Shown: piece by piece, positions 61,458 through 64,000 of the stretch | Layout: each line of letters opens with the position of its first letter | Numbering within the stretch: position 1 is the stretch's first letter | Source of the DNA: Adiantum capillus-veneris | Lineage: Eukaryota; Streptophyta; Polypodiopsida; Polypodiales; Pteridaceae | Direction of reading: 5' to 3' | Assembly (NCBI GenBank): GCA_014529385.2 | Contig: CM043950.1 | Location: 72,696,435-72,760,434 of the forward strand | DNA length: 64,000 nucleotides | The notes under the pieces: generated by a model | Seen by the model: only the letters and a program-made list of their open reading frames with translations | Database searches by the model: none | What the model was told of the DNA's origin: nothing | Made by a program: the position numbers and the translations under genes

Positions 61458-61469
61458 GCTCTGATACCA
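61458..61469 (-). other. Primer binding site of family A (initiator Met tRNA)
   Basis: Minus strand TGGTATCAGAGC, one base after the 5' LTR end. Confidence 0.92.
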
Positions 61470-61470
61470 A

Positions 61471-63062
61471 TGTAACATTTAATGGCCTAAAATCTTATTT
61501 GTAGCGGAAATTAGCATGAACATAGTGGGCATTTCATTAGAATAGATTCCTAATGAGAATTACAAGAGTGCTTGGGTGGAGAGAGCAACAAAAAGCATAA
61601 CACCTAGTTAGATAGCATCGACAATACTTTCAAAAGAGAGAGCAATTAAGCTATTGACAACAGTTGAGGACCGGATTTGCATGGAGCCGGTCCCCCCTCC
61701 AAAAGGCTTTGTATTATGGTTTCTCCCATCAAGAGAGACATTGTACAATACAATTCTTTGTGTTCCTTCAAGACTAGCTAGTGCAATGAAGATGGAAGCT
61801 TCATACACCAAGCAAAACACTTAATCAAACACAACTTGAATTATCCCCGTTCTCAGACCCAAGACCTCACACACCTTCGAAGATGGTGAGAGCTAGCAGG
61901 GTATGAGAGTAGATTGAGAGGAAAAAGAAGTATCTTACGAGAAAGAAGTACATCTCCTCACATAATCACTCATATTAGCATAGCTTAGCTTAGTAATTAG
62001 CTTGGTAGAGAAGATGAGCATGCATTGAAGCTTGGCTCTTGGTTGGATTTGCATCCACATGCCAAGAGAGTGTTGATGTAGGCTTCTATCTCACAAGCTT
62101 GGAGTAGGTGATGAGCTCTCCATTAAAGCTTGGGAGGAGATAGAGTATTTTCCCTTCACACATGGTCAAGTGTGAGAGTGTGTGTGTCAATGCCAAGCAA
62201 AAATCAGCCCCCCCTCTCTCTTGGGCGAGCCCTAGCTGCTAAGTTAGTCTGGCTTTTGCCTCATTGGACCTCCCCAGGTCAAGCCAATAGGGATTAAGCA
62301 GCATAAGTGATAGCCTTCTGACATGTGTCCCCCTTTCCCCTTTTGTGAGAGCTTTAGATAATTAAATAATTAAACTAAACTCTCATTGGACCCCTTTGCC
62401 TCCTGGCCAATAGGAATCAGGCAAGCCATGGGGCTCCTGAATGCTCATTGGACCCCTTGGGAGACTGCCCAATAGTCTTTTAGGACACTTAATTCTTATT
62501 GGTTTCTTTTATTAAATGTTTTTAAATTAATTAAACTAGATTTACTCTAGCCTAATTCTCATTGGTCCACTTCAAGGGTCTTCCAATAGGAATTGGGCAC
62601 ACCTTGTGGGCATCTGACCTAGGGAGCTGACATGTGTCCCTCATTCCCTTTGTGTAAAGGGAGCCTGTGTGTGTGTGTGTGTGGCTTTCTCTCTCATCCC
62701 CTAGCTTTGGGGCTCGCCCCCTCCCATGTAGGGATGTAGAAAGACTTTTTGGGCACACACTAAGCATCCAATTTTCCCTAAGGTTGACCTTTGGACACAA
62801 CCTTTGAATTTTGGAACCTTAGCATTTTGGAAGTCTTAATGGGCTGAACCTTAGGGTCTTTTTAGCCCATTGTTTCACATGGCTCTTTTGCAGATGGCCC
62901 CCCCTTTGGATCCCTATTTTCCCTCCTTTGGATCCCTACTGTGGCCGGTCTGCTAACTTAACCAATATTCTAGCTTTTTCTCCCTTGGCACTTCCCCACA
63001 TTAAATGATCAGTTTAATATGAGAAAATCATTTAAGAGAATTAGATATTGATTATTATGACA
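61471..63062 (-). repeat. Family A 5' LTR
   Basis: 1592 bp, the same length as the 3' LTR, with six substitutions (for example at 54235/61552, 54366/61683 and 55718/63035) and no indels seen. Confidence 0.95.
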
Positions 63063-63240
63063 TGTGATATAGCACAATAGTCATATGTGGCATATGCTAC
63101 ATAACACAATTTGTGTACTATATGGTCACAATCTGGCCTGATCTTAGAATGTGGGTGGTTATGTGCTGGGTGCTATATGCTATTTGATATGTGATATAAA
63201 GCACAATCTACATATGTGACGTGTGATTATCTCACTACAA
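63063..63240. repeat. Continuation of the AGCACAAT degenerate repeat
   Basis: Loose copies of gtgatat-agcacaat-acatatgtg, as at 54001-54153; the first five bases (TGTGA) are the duplicated target of family A. Confidence 0.65.
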
Positions 63241-63313
63241 ACTCCATTGTATCTTCCATGAACACAAATAACTTTACATACACTATTATTGAATATATTG
63301 ATAGCTTGTTTTT

Positions 63314-63660
63314 TAATGGTAGGTATACATATGATTTGCAAAACCTTTCAATCTAAAGTGATAGAAGTTGAGATGATAATTGGAACTATGGAGATAGAGT
63401 ATTCCTCCCTCTCATTACATCCATGCCTACCACTCTCTAGATTCTTTTTGATGTGAGATGAAGACATTTCCGATAGGGTTAGCTTTTAGTATGACCATCA
63501 ACAAGTCTCAAGGAAAAACTCTACATGTACTTGGTCTTTGCTTGCATGCTAAAATCTTTTCTCATGGTATCTTTCTTTATCAAGAGTGAGATCTTGGAAT
63601 GCTCTGAAGTTCCACATAAGTGAACATAATAAATAAACTCTTAAAAATGATCCAATAACA
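63314..63660 (+). pseudogene. Helitron-type helicase C-terminal relic
   Basis: Plus-strand frames with shifts read the end of a PIF1-like helicase in the right order: MICKTF and VIEVEMIIG; VFLPLITSMP; FPIGLAFSMTINKSQGKTL; KIFSHG; then SRVRSWNALKF. TINKSQG and SRV are the well-conserved late helicase motifs of Helitron and PIF1 proteins. Plant genomic PIF1 copies of this kind mostly come from Helitrons. Frameshifts lie near 63400 and 63590, with a TGA near 63465. The rest of the helicase and the Rep domain are not seen. Once it unwound DNA during rolling-circle transposition; now dead. Confidence 0.72.
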
Positions 63661-64000
63661 CCACCACTTCTCACCCATGATGTTGTGGGACAAAGAGATG
63701 TTACATATGGCTAGAGAAAGTGCCTCTTAGATATAATACTTATTAACAAGTAAAACACTTCTACTACATGAGTTTTAGGGATTGTGTATTTCACTCTTTA
63801 TTTTGTAAAATTAGATCAAATATTTCTATAAAAATATGTCATGTCCTTGTATTTATACTTCAAGTGATTTACTATTTATGGTGTTTTTAATATAAAATTG
63901 GAATCTTCTTTTTTAAAAGGTATGACATTAAAGAAGGCATTGAACATTATCTACTTTTAGCTAAATGCTTCATTACTCTCTCTATTTCACATCTATAATA
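63661..64000. other. A/T-rich DNA, no feature seen
   Basis: No open frame of note; no Helitron 3' hairpin with CTRR end recognised. Confidence 0.5.

Larger units (their letters stand above)
54154..63062 (-). mobile_element. Complete chromovirus (Ty3/gypsy), family A, 8909 bp
   Basis: Two 1592-bp LTRs (54154-55745 and 61471-63062) differ at six positions by eye. A 5-bp target duplication TGTGA flanks it (54149-54153 and 63063-63067). Minus-strand order: 5' LTR, Met primer site, 0.4-kb leader, one 1649-codon gag-pol ORF with a C-terminal chromodomain, 345-nt 3' UTR, polypurine tract, 3' LTR. All parts needed for movement are present, and nearly identical LTRs mean a recent insertion. It landed in element D. 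Two other pieces of the family are at 1-189 and, older, at 42160-42669. Confidence 0.96.

Noticed and set aside
1-64000. tRNA genes, rRNA, CRISPR arrays, host genes, endogenous plant virus copies
   Set aside because: The only tRNA-like matches are short primer binding sites. Long simple repeats have no spacers. No host exon or virus movement or coat protein pattern was recognised by eye.

Overview
The window looks like an intergenic stretch of a large, transposon-rich plant nuclear genome. Every coding signal I can identify belongs to a transposable element, and I found no convincing host gene. Evidence for a plant: LTR retrotransposons with initiator-Met-type primer binding sites, Ty3 elements of the Tat type (second, archaeal-type RNase H domain), a chromodomain chromovirus, Ty1/copia elements, a CACTA transposase relic, a Helitron helicase relic, and many long (GA)n/(TC)n tracts. 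The LINE and the repeat style would suit a seed-free plant or gymnosperm, but that is only a guess.

Layout. 1-189 is the edge of a minus-strand family A chromovirus LTR cutting into the decayed gag-protease of family B (190-2479, LTR from 2482). 2900-4715 is non-coding with microsatellites. 4716-7248 is a decayed plus-strand Tat-like pol (F). At 9167-14099 a minus-strand LTR (E3) is split inside its (GA)n tract by a nearly complete LINE (9300-13874). 14234-30502 is a tandem family C array: a 5'-truncated unit with an intact 1555-codon reading frame, a shared 2.67-kb LTR, a second full internal region, and another LTR. The second unit carries two related small ORFs between its primer binding site and gag. 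The right-hand C LTR cuts a copia element (E1, 30503-34823) exactly after its YVDD motif. E1 itself sits in an internally deleted copia element (E2, 34824-36770).

36771-41230 holds an eroded minus-strand coding region that I cannot identify. 42160-42669 is an old A-like LTR. 42730-44510 is a Tat-like pol relic (C'), interrupted by a decayed CACTA element (44511-49084) that contains a palindromic foldback element and a CCATAA satellite. 49100-50100 is a C-like LTR piece. 50105-54153 is element D (LTR, primer binding site, broken gag). D is interrupted by a complete, apparently young family A chromovirus (54154-63062: 1592-bp LTRs, TGTGA target duplication, uninterrupted 1649-codon gag-pol). 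A Helitron helicase relic lies at 63314-63660.

How the parts work together: the elements are parasites of one another, and the insertions can be put in order. A went into D and, as another copy, into B. C cuts E1, which is inside E2. The LINE is inside E3. CACTA is inside C'. Only family A (54154-63062) looks able to supply all its own proteins. The C polyprotein is largely intact, but both C units share a stop codon inside gag.
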